Part shown: positions 35,022 to 43,623 of the stretch, one piece after another | Layout of the letters: each line of letters starts with the position of its first letter | How positions within the stretch are numbered: position 1 is the first letter of the stretch | NCBI GenBank assembly: GCA_023701135.1 | Contig: JAMPXP010000009.1 | Span: forward strand, 1-64,000 | DNA from: Desulfobacula sp. | GTDB lineage: Bacteria; Desulfobacterota; Desulfobacteria; Desulfobacterales; Desulfobacteraceae | Length of the DNA stretch: 64,000 nucleotides | Direction: 5' to 3' | Translations under genes and position numbers: made by a program | The notes under the pieces: model-generated | Databases searched by the model: none | Seen by the model: only the letters and a program-made list of their open reading frames with translations | Told to the model about the DNA's origin: nothing

Positions 35022-35050
35022 TATTTAATCGTTTCATTTCTTTGCGTCAA
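35022..35050 (-). promoter_or_regulatory. Sigma70-like promoter of the YdjY/VTT operon
   Basis: On the minus strand TTGACG (35045-35050) and TAAATA (35022-35027) are separated by 17 bases. It faces the YdjY-like gene starting at 34975. Confidence 0.4.
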
Positions 35051-35073
35051 GCCTTGATTTCCTGCAACATCCT

Positions 35074-35090
35074 CTGGTATGTAATTTGCT
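35074..35090 (+). promoter_or_regulatory. Predicted sigma54 promoter of the toroid/Ebo-like operon
   Basis: TGGTATG-4-TTGCT (35075-35090) has GG and GC ten bases apart and a consensus -12 half. The predicted start near 35101 gives a leader of about 90 bases before the ATG at 35193. It is the likely target of the NtrC-type regulator at 25654. Confidence 0.6.
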
Positions 35091-35192
35091 TTCTTTACAC
35101 AAATTGTACAGCCCGGGTTTATATTTAATCCGGATGACCGAACCGACTCTTTATGAGTCAAAAACCATTATGACTTAATTTGGGAGGAAATA

Positions 35193-36419
35193 ATGAAATC
35201 GTTCAAAATAAAAAGTTCTGTCACAAAGCACCTGCTGATTTTATCGGTTATGTCATGCCTGATGTGTTCATCGTTTTTAAACACTCCCGTATCCGCAAGT
35301 CAAACTATTCTCAAGTCCGACCACGATATGGTGTCTTTGAAAAACGAGCTCATCCGGACCTATAAAATGGGGTTCGATTATCTGAAAAAAAGCCAGAACC
35401 CGGACGGGTCCTGGTCAAACCCCGGCTTTCCCGCTCTCACCGGGCTGGTGGTGTATGCATTTCTCACCTCCCCGGAATATTTAAACCAAAAAGAAAAACC
35501 GGAATTCATTCAAAAGGCCCTGGGCTACATTGTGAGCAATGCCAAGGATAACGGGGCCATCTATAAGGAGGGCCTTCCCAACTACAATACCGCCATCTGT
35601 GTCATGGCCCTTCTGGCAGCCAATGACGCCAAATATCATCCTTATATCCTCAAGGCCCGGCGATTTATCGTGACCGAGCAACTGGATCAGGGAGAGCAAG
35701 GCGTCGCCGATCAACCTCTGGATGGCGGGATTGGATACGGCACCAAGGATCATTCAGACATGTCCAATACCTATATTGCGCTGGAAGCCATGAAAGCCAG
35801 CGAATTTCTGGAATCCGACGACCAGCTCGCAGCCTATGTGGACCTTCAGGGCCTTCAGAACAAACCCCTGGACTGGGACGCGGCCTTAAAATTTATCCAG
35901 AGATGCCAGAACCTGCCCGGTTCCAATGACCAGGCCTGGTCCAGCGCAGACCCGAAGAACAAGGGAGGGTTTGTGTATTTCCCAGGCAACAGCAAAGCCG
36001 GAGAAGAGGATCTTGGGAACGGCAAAAAGGCGCTGCGCTCCTACGGCTCCATGACCTATGCCGGCCTTTTGAGCTTTATTTTTGCCGACCTGAAAAAAGA
36101 GGATCCCAGGGTCCAGGCTGCCTATGGATGGCTCAAGAATAATTATACCCTGGAAGAAAACCCTGGTGTGGGCCAGGAAGGCCTCTACTATTATTACCAC
36201 ACCATGGCCAAGGCCCTGACGCTGTATGGCGAAGACTTTATGGCGCTTGAAAATGGAAAAAAAATTGACTGGAGGAAAGAAATGGCGGTCAAATTTGTGA
36301 ATAATCAGAGAGAGGACGGCTCCTGGATCAATCCAACGGCCCGGTGGTGGGAGAATGATCCTGTTCTGGTCAGTGCCTATTCCTTGATTTCTTTGAACAT
36401 GATCACTCCGAAATTATAA
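35193..36419 (+). CDS. Exported alpha/alpha-toroid protein (prenyltransferase/squalene-cyclase-like repeats)
   Basis: A 408-residue precursor with a signal peptide (cleavage near PVSA/SQTI). The mature part shows the repeats of the alpha/alpha-toroid fold: FDYLKKSQNPDGSW near the start, an inner YIVSNAKDNGAIY repeat, AALKFIQRCQ and FVNNQREDGSW near the end (QW-like motifs). No DXDD or DXXDXX acid motif of terpene cyclases is evident, so cyclase activity is doubtful and a binding or structural role is as likely. The start has GGGAGG nine bases upstream. It leads the operon that continues, ten bases later, with the TIM-barrel, UbiA and phosphatase-like genes. Confidence 0.8.
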   Translation: MKSFKIKSSVTKHLLILSVMSCLMCSSFLNTPVSASQTILKSDHDMVSLKNELIRTYKMGFDYLKKSQNPDGSWSNPGFPALTGLVVYAFLTSPEYLNQKEKPEFIQKALGYIVSNAKDNGAIYKEGLPNYNTAICVMALLAANDAKYHPYILKARRFIVTEQLDQGEQGVADQPLDGGIGYGTKDHSDMSNTYIALEAMKASEFLESDDQLAAYVDLQGLQNKPLDWDAALKFIQRCQNLPGSNDQAWSSADPKNKGGFVYFPGNSKAGEEDLGNGKKALRSYGSMTYAGLLSFIFADLKKEDPRVQAAYGWLKNNYTLEENPGVGQEGLYYYYHTMAKALTLYGEDFMALENGKKIDWRKEMAVKFVNNQREDGSWINPTARWWENDPVLVSAYSLISLNMITPKL

Positions 36420-36429
36420 CAGGGGCTAT

Positions 36430-37263
36430 ATGAAATTCGCCTTCAGTACCAATGCATTCAGGAATTTTCCATTTTCCGATGCGGCAGCGGCCGTGTCCAA
36501 CGCTGGGTACACCGGCATTGAAATCATGTGCGATACCCCCCATGCCTTTCCCGGCCAACTGCCGGCCACCGGTATCCGGGATATCAGGGAGAGTCTGAAA
36601 CAGAACCACCTGGCCATCTCCAATCTGAATGCCTTCATGATGTGCGCGGTGCAGGATTTTCATCATCCGTCCTGGATAGAGAAAGATGAGGCCTTCCGGC
36701 AGATAAGAATCCAATATACCCTGGATTGTATTGATCTGGCGGCAGAGCTGGGTGCAAAAACCATTTCCACGGAGCCCGGAGGCCCCCTTCCTGACGGGAT
36801 GGACCGGGAGACGGCCCTTTCCATTTTTTCCGAAGGGTTGAAAGCCGTCCTTCCCCGTGCAGAAGATAAGGGCATCCGGGTGCTCATTGAGCCGGAACCG
36901 GATCTTCTCATCCAGACCTCGGATGAATATCTCTCTTTTATGGAAGGGTTCACCCACCCGAACCTCGGGCTGAATCTGGATGTGGGTCATTTTTATTGTG
37001 TGGGCGAGGACCCGGCCCAAGTCATATTGAAGCTCAAGGATCATACCCGGCATTATCACCTTGAAGATATCCCAAAAAACAGGGAACACCGGCATATCCT
37101 TCCTGGGCATGGAGGGATTGATATGACAGGGGTATTGCATTCCATTGAGAAAACAGGATATGAGGGCTTTGTCACGGTGGAGTTGTATCCCTATCTGGAT
37201 GCGCCGGTAAAGGCCGCAGAAGAAGCGCTGATCTATCTAAAAAGAGCCCTTGGCCATGATTAA
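36430..37263 (+). CDS. Sugar phosphate isomerase/epimerase-like TIM-barrel protein
   Basis: A 277-residue protein of the xylose-isomerase-like TIM-barrel superfamily. Candidate metal ligands are Glu in LIEPEPD, Asp and His in NLDVGHF, His in HLEDIPKNREHRHILPGHGGID, and Glu in VTVELYPY. These enzymes isomerise or epimerise sugars, keto acids or cyclitols; a substrate cannot be named, but with inositol-3-phosphate synthase nearby an inosose-type substrate is attractive. It starts ten bases after the toroid gene and its stop codon overlaps the UbiA start (ATGATTAA). A second, divergent family member ends the operon. Confidence 0.8.
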   Translation: MKFAFSTNAFRNFPFSDAAAAVSNAGYTGIEIMCDTPHAFPGQLPATGIRDIRESLKQNHLAISNLNAFMMCAVQDFHHPSWIEKDEAFRQIRIQYTLDCIDLAAELGAKTISTEPGGPLPDGMDRETALSIFSEGLKAVLPRAEDKGIRVLIEPEPDLLIQTSDEYLSFMEGFTHPNLGLNLDVGHFYCVGEDPAQVILKLKDHTRHYHLEDIPKNREHRHILPGHGGIDMTGVLHSIEKTGYEGFVTVELYPYLDAPVKAAEEALIYLKRALGHD

Positions 37264-38131
37264 AAAAATAGTAACGGTTTTCGAACTTATCCGGTTGCCC
37301 GGCATGTTCACGGCCCATGCCGACATCCTGGCCGCATTTTTGATTACAGGTGCGGGGTTGGGCCGTTTCGGCTCCCTAATCTGGATTTTAATCGCCTCGT
37401 CCTGTCTGTTTTCCGCAGGCATGGCCTTAAACGATTATTTTGACATTGAGGTGGACAGAAAAGAAAGACCCAAACGACCCATCCCTTCCGGCCGGATATC
37501 CGGTCCGGCAGCCGGGGCCATCGGGTTTGGGCTGCTGGTTGCCGGAATCTGCGCCGCCGGTTTTGCCGGCCTCAAGCCCTTCGCTATCAGCCTTGCCCTG
37601 GCCGCCGCCATTCTGCTCTACGACGGTCTGCTGAAGGATTACCCGGTTCTAGGACCGCTGACCATGGCTGCCTGCCGGTATTTTAATGTTCTCATGGGGT
37701 TGTCCATTCTGCCGTTCGAAGGCTGGGCCTATATTCCGTTCATCACCTTCCTGTATATTTTCGGCGTCACCGTATTGAGCAAAAAAGAAGCAGCAGGCGG
37801 GAAGGCAGTCAAGACGGTTGGCGTCTGTGCCTTGTTTTTGGGGTGCGCGGCCCTGCTCTATTATTATCTTTTTCTCATCCGGATTCTGCCCGTATTTACC
37901 GGCGCCTTCCTGATGATGGCCTTTGCCGTTTTTTTATCCGGCCGTGTCCTAAGCTTGCTGACCCATCACAGCCCATTGGATTTTCAAGCCGCCATGAAAC
38001 TTCTCTTGCTGTCCATTATCATTCTTGATACCATCCTTGCATCAGGATCAGTGCCGGTTTATGCCGCGGCTCCCATTCTTTTGCTGTATGTTCCGGCAGT
38101 CTTGTCGGCCCGGCTTTTCCGGGTCACATAA
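37256..38131 (+). CDS. UbiA-family prenyltransferase, EboC-like
   Basis: Integral membrane prenyltransferase, 291 residues from the ATG overlapping the previous stop; a TTG lies six bases earlier. The first Asp-rich motif is NDYFDIEVDRKERPKRPIPSG and the second lies around YDGLLKDYPVLGP, both expected for Mg-prenyl-diphosphate binding, with about eight or nine membrane segments. Its sequence and placement between TIM-barrel and phosphatase-like genes fit the EboC subgroup more than quinone biosynthesis. The acceptor is unknown; a cyclitol or sugar phosphate is an inference from the neighbours. The next gene begins 30 bases on. Confidence 0.85.
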   Translation: MIKKIVTVFELIRLPGMFTAHADILAAFLITGAGLGRFGSLIWILIASSCLFSAGMALNDYFDIEVDRKERPKRPIPSGRISGPAAGAIGFGLLVAGICAAGFAGLKPFAISLALAAAILLYDGLLKDYPVLGPLTMAACRYFNVLMGLSILPFEGWAYIPFITFLYIFGVTVLSKKEAAGGKAVKTVGVCALFLGCAALLYYYLFLIRILPVFTGAFLMMAFAVFLSGRVLSLLTHHSPLDFQAAMKLLLLSIIILDTILASGSVPVYAAAPILLLYVPAVLSARLFRVT

Positions 38132-38161
38132 ATTTTATTAATTTCTGTTAAAGGAGTCATG

Positions 38162-39508
38162 ATGTACCCGCATGTGTTCTGTTTTAATATCGTGGGTCTT
38201 TCTCCGGCGCTTTTAAATAAGCTCATTGACATGCCGGGATTTTCCGGACTCATGAAAACCGGTCAAAAAACCGATCTGGAACCTGTTTTCCCCTGTCTCA
38301 CCCTTCCGGGGCAGGCCTCTTTTTCAACCGGGACCTATCCTTGCGACCATGGCATCGTCGCCAATGGCTTTTTCAACCGGGACCGGTTTGAGGTCAGCTT
38401 CTGGGACCAATACCGGTCCCTGGTCCAGGCGGAACCACTCTGGGAAAGCATGAAACAGCAGGCCCCGGACCTTAGGACCGCTCTTTTGTTCTGCCAGAAC
38501 AGCCTTTACGGTCAAGCCGATTTTATTGTCACGCCCAAACCCATGCATACGGATGAAGGCCTGATTCAATGGTGTTATTCCAAACCCGTGGGATTGTATG
38601 AGGGCCTTGTCAGGGATATCGGCAGGCCCTTCAATCTCATGGACTATTGGGGGCCCTTTGCCTCCTCAAACGCCTCCCAGTGGATCATGGAGGCCGCCAT
38701 CCGTCTGGTGGAAACCCATCAGCCCCATTTCATGGTCACTTATATTCCCCACCTTGACTATTCGTGTCAGAAATTCGGGCCCCATGATCCAAGGGTGGAT
38801 GAGGATTTGAAAATCATTGACCAGATGATGGCGGAGTTTATGCTTGCCCTTGAAAAAAAAGGGCTCCGGGAGAATACAACGATCTGTGTTTTTTCCGAAT
38901 ATTCCCTTTCCCCGGTCACTGAAGCCGTTCTTTTGAACATAGCCCTGCGCAGGGCGGGTTTTTTAACGGTCCGTGACATTGAAAATCGCGAATACCTTGA
39001 TTTTGAAATGAGCCGGGCCTTTGCCATGGTGGATCACCAGGTGGCCCATATCTATATCAGGGATAAAAAGGATATCGCGCCTGTAAAAAAATGCATTGAA
39101 ACCCTGGCCGGAGTCAACAGGGTGCTTGATGAAACCGGGAAAAAAACCTTCCGGATTGATCATGAAAGATCCGGGGAACTTGTGGCGGTTTCAGACCCGG
39201 ACAAATGGTTTGCCTATTACTGGTGGGACAATCCGGAAAAGGCTCCGGACTTTGCATCCCATATCGATATCCACAGAAAACCGGGATACGACCCCCTTGA
39301 GCTGTTCATGGATTTGCAAACCTTTAAGATTCCCCAGAAAACAAACCTCATCAAAGGTTCCCATGGGGCACCGCCGCGAAACGGAGAGGGAATGGCCGTA
39401 TTGATGCTAAGCGGAAAAAGAGCCGCCTCTCTATCCTTACCGAAAACAATGAAGATGGTGGAGGTTTCACCAATACTGAGGACCATGGCAGGCTTTTCCG
39501 ATGTTTAA
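38162..39508 (+). CDS. Alkaline-phosphatase-fold (nucleotide pyrophosphatase-like) protein, EboF-like
   Basis: A 448-residue metallo-phosphoesterase of the nucleotide pyrophosphatase/phosphodiesterase type. The nucleophile region FPCLTLPGQASFSTGTYPCDHGIVANGFF carries the expected Thr, and YIPHLDYSCQKFGPHDP supplies Asp and His ligands; FSEYSL stands where SDHG is usual, which may alter metal binding. KGSHGAPPRNGEG gives the last His. No signal peptide is seen, so it is predicted to be cytoplasmic. The pattern fits the EboF-like proteins encoded with EboB and EboC. ATG 38162 is favoured (AGGAG five bases upstream) over 38159. It overlaps the second TIM-barrel gene by eight bases. Confidence 0.82.
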   Translation: MYPHVFCFNIVGLSPALLNKLIDMPGFSGLMKTGQKTDLEPVFPCLTLPGQASFSTGTYPCDHGIVANGFFNRDRFEVSFWDQYRSLVQAEPLWESMKQQAPDLRTALLFCQNSLYGQADFIVTPKPMHTDEGLIQWCYSKPVGLYEGLVRDIGRPFNLMDYWGPFASSNASQWIMEAAIRLVETHQPHFMVTYIPHLDYSCQKFGPHDPRVDEDLKIIDQMMAEFMLALEKKGLRENTTICVFSEYSLSPVTEAVLLNIALRRAGFLTVRDIENREYLDFEMSRAFAMVDHQVAHIYIRDKKDIAPVKKCIETLAGVNRVLDETGKKTFRIDHERSGELVAVSDPDKWFAYYWWDNPEKAPDFASHIDIHRKPGYDPLELFMDLQTFKIPQKTNLIKGSHGAPPRNGEGMAVLMLSGKRAASLSLPKTMKMVEVSPILRTMAGFSDV

Positions 39509-40334
39509 GCTCGGTTATAATACCAATGGATTTGCAAACCATTCCCTTTTATCAGCCATTGATATCATCGGCTCCCTCGGATATGACGGCATCGCCCTTA
39601 CCATTGACCACCATGCCCTGAACCCCTGGGATGAGCGCTTCAAAAAAACCATTTTTGAAGTCAAAAAAAAACTGGACCATTATGCTTTATCGTCGGTTGT
39701 GGAAACCGGGGCAAGATTTCTACTGGACCCCCGGATCAAACACGAACCCACTCTGATTTCAACGGACTTGAAAAAAAGGGAAGCCCGGATCTCTTTTATT
39801 GAAAAATGCCTTGAAATTGCATCCGAGCTGAATTCAGACGCCGTGTCCATCTGGTCCGGGAAAATACTGCCGGGTGTGGATGCGCCACAGGCTTGGGAAT
39901 GGCTGGTATCAGGATGCGTGAAACTTTCTGAAAAAGCTTCTGAATATGGGCTCTATATCGGTTTTGAACCTGAACCCGGCATGTTTGTGGAAACCATGGA
40001 TCAATACCGCCTTTTAAAAGAAAGGGTGAACCATGATTTTTTCAGACTCACTCTGGATCTCGGCCACGCCTTCATAACCGAAGCGGATGTTCCGGAGACG
40101 CTTTGGACCTACCGTGCGGACATCGTCAACATTCATCTGGAGGATATGAAAAAGCACATTCATGATCACCTTTTTTTCGGTGAGGGAGATATGGATTTTG
40201 AAACCATTCTCCAGACCCTTGATGTAATCGGTTACAACGGTCAGGTCAATATTGAACTGAGCCGTCACAGTCATAACGCGCCTGAGATATCGGAAAAAGC
40301 CATCAGGTTCATCAAAAATATCAGGACAGGATAA
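39501..40334 (+). CDS. Second sugar phosphate isomerase/epimerase-like TIM-barrel protein
   Basis: A 277-residue xylose-isomerase-like TIM barrel, same length as the protein at 36430 but clearly divergent. Candidate metal ligands: Glu in IGFEPEPGMF, Asp and His in LTLDLGHAF, His in NIHLEDMKKHIHDHLFFGEGDMDF, and Glu in VNIELSRHSH. It begins eight bases inside the phosphatase-like gene and is the last gene of the operon; the T2SS operon starts 82 bases later. A role in the same Ebo-like pathway is inferred; it may be the counterpart of the TIM-barrel EboE. Confidence 0.8.
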   Translation: MFKLGYNTNGFANHSLLSAIDIIGSLGYDGIALTIDHHALNPWDERFKKTIFEVKKKLDHYALSSVVETGARFLLDPRIKHEPTLISTDLKKREARISFIEKCLEIASELNSDAVSIWSGKILPGVDAPQAWEWLVSGCVKLSEKASEYGLYIGFEPEPGMFVETMDQYRLLKERVNHDFFRLTLDLGHAFITEADVPETLWTYRADIVNIHLEDMKKHIHDHLFFGEGDMDFETILQTLDVIGYNGQVNIELSRHSHNAPEISEKAIRFIKNIRTG

Positions 40335-40416
40335 ATTTGTATCATGATCAAACCGAGGATTCTTTACTTGCAGAAAAAAAAATGATACCAAGACATAAAC
40401 TTCAGGATAATAAACG

Positions 40417-40881
40417 ATGAGACATACAAAGAACAATTCCCGGTGCGGTATTTTGAGTGAAAAAGGCTTTTCTTTTCTTGAATTGATGGTGGTGGTGGTC
40501 ATCCTCGGCATTCTGGCAACCTATATTGCTCCCCGGTTCATGGGCAGGACCGACGATGCCAAGGCGGTCAAGGCAAAGGTGGATATCCTTGCCATTGAAA
40601 CGGCCCTAAAGCTGTACAAGCTTGACAACGGGGATTATCCCACAACGGAACAGGGCCTTGCCGCCCTGGTGGAAAAGCCCTCCACCGAGCCGGTTCCCCT
40701 GAACTGGAAAGAAAAGGGGTATCTTGAAAAAGCAAAGGTTCCGACGGATCCCTGGGGCAAAGAGTATTTATATCTGTCGCCGGGAGTTCATGATGACTAT
40801 GATCTCATTTCCTATGGGGCAGACGGGGTTCAGGGTGGAGAGGGCAAAAATAAAGATGTCAACAGTTGGGACCTTGACTAG
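40417..40881 (+). CDS. gspG: Type II secretion major pseudopilin GspG
   Basis: Major subunit of the T2SS pseudopilus. The 154-residue precursor has a 17-residue leader and the prepilin site EKG/FSFLELMVVVVILG, then the typical GspG C-terminal signature DNGDYPTTEQGLAALVEKP and DPWGKEYLYLSPG with the calcium-binding end (GADGVQGGEGKNKD). It is the first gene of the T2SS operon and overlaps gspH by 26 bases. The prepilin peptidase GspO is not encoded in the window. Confidence 0.95.
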   Translation: MRHTKNNSRCGILSEKGFSFLELMVVVVILGILATYIAPRFMGRTDDAKAVKAKVDILAIETALKLYKLDNGDYPTTEQGLAALVEKPSTEPVPLNWKEKGYLEKAKVPTDPWGKEYLYLSPGVHDDYDLISYGADGVQGGEGKNKDVNSWDLD

Positions 40882-41386
40882 ATCCGGCACCGTATCCGGT
40901 TTCACATTGATGGAACTGACGGTGGTCATTATCATCATCTCCTTGCTGCTGCTGTTTTCCTTCCCCTTGCTCAGAAACATATCCTTTTTTTCCGATCCAC
41001 CGGGCCGGACCGGAGATTTGGTTCGTCTGATCCAGGATCTTAAAAAACGGGCCATTGAACTTCATAAGGATTTTTACATGCATCTGGATACCGGCTCAGG
41101 AACGCTCTGGGTAACGGATGAAACCATGAATGAAGCGGTAAAATTATCGGCAAAGCAGAACAGCACACTTCTTGCCGGCGACCTTTCCATTCAGGGTGTT
41201 GAAACCCCGGGAGGAACGAAAACCGCTGCCCGGGAATATGAAATCGCCTTTAAAAAAGAAGGCTATTCAGATTTTGCCCTGATCCATATGATTGAAAACA
41301 AAAAGCGCCTGACACTGAAGATAGAACCATTCCTTACCCAAGTTCAACTCCTTGACACGCATATCCATTTTGAAGACTGCCTGTAG
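40856..41386 (+). CDS. gspH: Type II secretion minor pseudopilin GspH
   Basis: A 176-residue minor pseudopilin. Starting at ATG 40856, within the end of gspG, it has a 15-residue leader ending VSG/FTLMELTVVIIIISLLLLFSFP, the prepilin cleavage site and hydrophobic helix; Glu follows at +5. The rest is a divergent beta-rich globular domain, as usual for GspH. The frame is open upstream to 40724, but that would give an unlikely leader. Assignment to GspH rests on gene order between gspG and gspI. Confidence 0.8.
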   Translation: MSTVGTLTRSGTVSGFTLMELTVVIIIISLLLLFSFPLLRNISFFSDPPGRTGDLVRLIQDLKKRAIELHKDFYMHLDTGSGTLWVTDETMNEAVKLSAKQNSTLLAGDLSIQGVETPGGTKTAAREYEIAFKKEGYSDFALIHMIENKKRLTLKIEPFLTQVQLLDTHIHFEDCL

Positions 41387-41792
41387 CCATAGAAAACGAT
41401 CCGCAGGGAGTGAGGGCTTCACCTTTCTTGAGGTCATGATCAGTGTTTCCATTATTGCCATAATTTTCGTTTCCCTTTTCAGGATGCAGTCCGGAAGCAT
41501 CTCCCTTGCCGAGACCGGGCGGTTCAATATTCTGGCGCCGATTCTGGCGGAACGGATGTTAATCAAAATTGAAACCGATATCCTCAACTGGTCGGAGGTT
41601 GAAGGAAATTTCGGTGAAACCTATCCGGGATTCGGATGGACCTGTGAAATTGAGGATGTTCCGCTTCATGAGCTGGATTTTGTGGGCAAGGATAGCAATC
41701 ACAAGCTTAAAAGAATCATTGTCACCATCACCGGGCCCTCCTCAAGGCAGACGCCTTTCAAAACAGAAACCTGGAGGGTTGTTTTTGATTAA
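41352..41792 (+). CDS. gspI: Type II secretion minor pseudopilin GspI
   Basis: A 146-residue minor pseudopilin with a 22-residue leader and the prepilin site SEG/FTFLEVMISVSIIAIIFVSLF. It caps the pseudopilus with GspJ and GspK. The start is TTG at 41352, inside gspH, without a clear ribosome-binding site; no in-frame ATG precedes the prepilin motif. Length and position between gspH and gspJ fit GspI. It overlaps gspJ by eight bases. Confidence 0.82.
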   Translation: MTRISILKTACSHRKRSAGSEGFTFLEVMISVSIIAIIFVSLFRMQSGSISLAETGRFNILAPILAERMLIKIETDILNWSEVEGNFGETYPGFGWTCEIEDVPLHELDFVGKDSNHKLKRIIVTITGPSSRQTPFKTETWRVVFD

Positions 41793-42441
41793 TACGAAAA
41801 AATATGAAGGCTTCACCCTTCTTGAAATCCTCATCGCCATTCTGATCTTTGCTCTGATCATGACGGTATTGTTTTCATCCTTCAAAGCCTTTGTCGTTTC
41901 AAGTGAAGCGGTCAAGGAAAGCGTGACACAAAATGAAGCCGTCCAGGCGGTTTTCAGAAGAATCCGCCTGGATCTTGAGAGTGTATACGTTCAACAACCG
42001 CCTCAATATAAAACGCCCGAGCTTAATTCTGATCCGGACCCCTACCGGTTTGCGGGCCAGAAGGACCGGTTTTCCTTTAGCTCCCTGGCCCATGCCGGTT
42101 TTCGGAAAAACGAAAAATTATCCATTACCAGGATCTCCTATTATATGAAAGAAAATACAGATCACACCTTTGACCTTTACCGGTCCCATATCCTTCCGCC
42201 CTTTTCTGAAGATGGGGATTCGTGCAACGACCCGTTGGTGTGCAGGGGGATCTCAGGATTTGAAGCCGGTTTTGCCGATGATACGGGTGAGCGCCACAAA
42301 ACCTGGGATTCAGACTTGGAAGCGTTTCATTATGCCTTCCCGGCCAGCGTTGATCTGAAAATCACCTTTGGTTCCGGAGAAAAAAAGCAGGTTGTCGAAG
42401 CCTCCTTTAAGCTTCCTGTTGAAAGGAGACGATCTGAATAA
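41785..42441 (+). CDS. gspJ: Type II secretion minor pseudopilin GspJ
   Basis: A 218-residue minor pseudopilin. The TTG at 41785 is chosen because GGAGGG lies six bases before it and it gives a short leader, INTKKYEG/FTLLEILIAILIFALIM, with the canonical cleavage site. The frame is open to 41569, but that stretch lies inside gspI. The C-terminal region KITFGSGEKKQVVEASFKLPV is typical. With GspI and GspK it forms the pseudopilus tip. gspK begins directly after. Confidence 0.85.
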   Translation: MINTKKYEGFTLLEILIAILIFALIMTVLFSSFKAFVVSSEAVKESVTQNEAVQAVFRRIRLDLESVYVQQPPQYKTPELNSDPDPYRFAGQKDRFSFSSLAHAGFRKNEKLSITRISYYMKENTDHTFDLYRSHILPPFSEDGDSCNDPLVCRGISGFEAGFADDTGERHKTWDSDLEAFHYAFPASVDLKITFGSGEKKQVVEASFKLPVERRRSE

Positions 42442-42445
42442 CCGG

Positions 42446-43531
42446 ATGGAAAACGAAAAAGGCATGGCCCTTGTGGTCACCTTGGCAGTTGTGGCGACCC
42501 TGCTGGCAGCCGGGCTCTGGCTTGCAAAATTTGCAGGGGATGCGGTGATGATCACCCTGATTGAAAAAGACCGATTCCAGGCGGAGCAGCTTGCCCTGTC
42601 CGGAATTGAAATCGCAAAGCTCATTCTTGTCGAAGACGCTGCACAAAATTCCACAGACTCGGTTCAGGACGCCTGGGCGGACCCGGAACAATTGTCACGG
42701 GCTGTGGCTGCCCTGGGACTAGAAAAGGACTCGCTCAATATCAAAATTATCGATGAATTGTCCAAGATTCAGATGAACGCATTGATCCGGCAATTTCCCG
42801 GAAATGAGTTAAACCCGGATCAGGCAAATCTCTGGGAACGGTTTTTCAGCAATCAGGGAAAAAGAGAAGAGGATTTTGATCCGGCACAAAGAGTCAATGC
42901 CGTAAAGGACTGGCTGGATTCGCAGGATGATGATGCCGTTACCGGACTTTCTGGTGCTGAAACCGATTATTATATGGGCCTGATCCCCCCCTATGCCTGC
43001 GCCGATGGGCCTTTTCATCATGTTGAAGAGCTATTCAAGGTAAAGGGATTCAGTGAAGACGACTTCAAAAAAAAGGATCTCCTTTCCGGAGAAAACCCGG
43101 AAGAAAAAGGATTGGCGGATTATTTTACCGTATACGGCCTTGAGAATAATCCAGGCCCTGAAGACGGATACCGCTATCCGGGGTTGATCAATATCAACAC
43201 TGCCGGGGTCGAAGTCCTTTCTGCGCTTCTTCCGGAAGGAATGGAGCTGTTGGCAGAGGATTTAGTGGATTTCAGACAGAAAAAGAATGAAAACAAAACC
43301 GAATATATCCATGCCCTGGATCAGGGGTGGTATAAAAGGGTGATTGACCTGCCGGCAGCGGAGCAGGCTCGCCTGGACCGTATTGTTGAGTATTCAAGTC
43401 GGTTTTTTAAAATTGAGAGCAGTGCCCGGAAAAATTCTTCGTCCACGACCCTCAACGCATTTTTGATACGAGAAAAAAATGGGTTGTCCGGAAAATGGAC
43501 CTGCCGGGTGTTGCAGATGGAAAGAGAATAG
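42446..43531 (+). CDS. gspK: Type II secretion minor pseudopilin GspK
   Basis: The largest minor pseudopilin, 361 residues from ATG 42446. The N-terminus ENEKGMALVVTLAVVATLLAAGLWLA is the GspK prepilin site and helix (GspK lacks the usual Glu+5). The large globular domain contains NINTAGVEVLSALLPEGM, the helix-hairpin-helix-like part typical of GspK. AAAGGAG lies 17 bases before the ATG, so an upstream non-ATG start (CTG 42434) is possible. It closes the pseudopilin block, 92 bases before gspL. Confidence 0.88.
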   Translation: MENEKGMALVVTLAVVATLLAAGLWLAKFAGDAVMITLIEKDRFQAEQLALSGIEIAKLILVEDAAQNSTDSVQDAWADPEQLSRAVAALGLEKDSLNIKIIDELSKIQMNALIRQFPGNELNPDQANLWERFFSNQGKREEDFDPAQRVNAVKDWLDSQDDDAVTGLSGAETDYYMGLIPPYACADGPFHHVEELFKVKGFSEDDFKKKDLLSGENPEEKGLADYFTVYGLENNPGPEDGYRYPGLININTAGVEVLSALLPEGMELLAEDLVDFRQKKNENKTEYIHALDQGWYKRVIDLPAAEQARLDRIVEYSSRFFKIESSARKNSSSTTLNAFLIREKNGLSGKWTCRVLQMERE

Positions 43532-43623
43532 ATTCTTTCGGTATGAATCTTGCTTTTTTTAAGGCTTTATGCAAAACAGGGTAACGGATTGGGAGATATA
43601 CTTCAACAACAGGGTAAGAATTG

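Noticed and set aside
40360-40376. Possible sigma54 promoter before gspG (GG, nine bases, TTGC)
   Set aside because: The GG and GC are 11 bases apart instead of ten, which sigma54 promoters do not tolerate.
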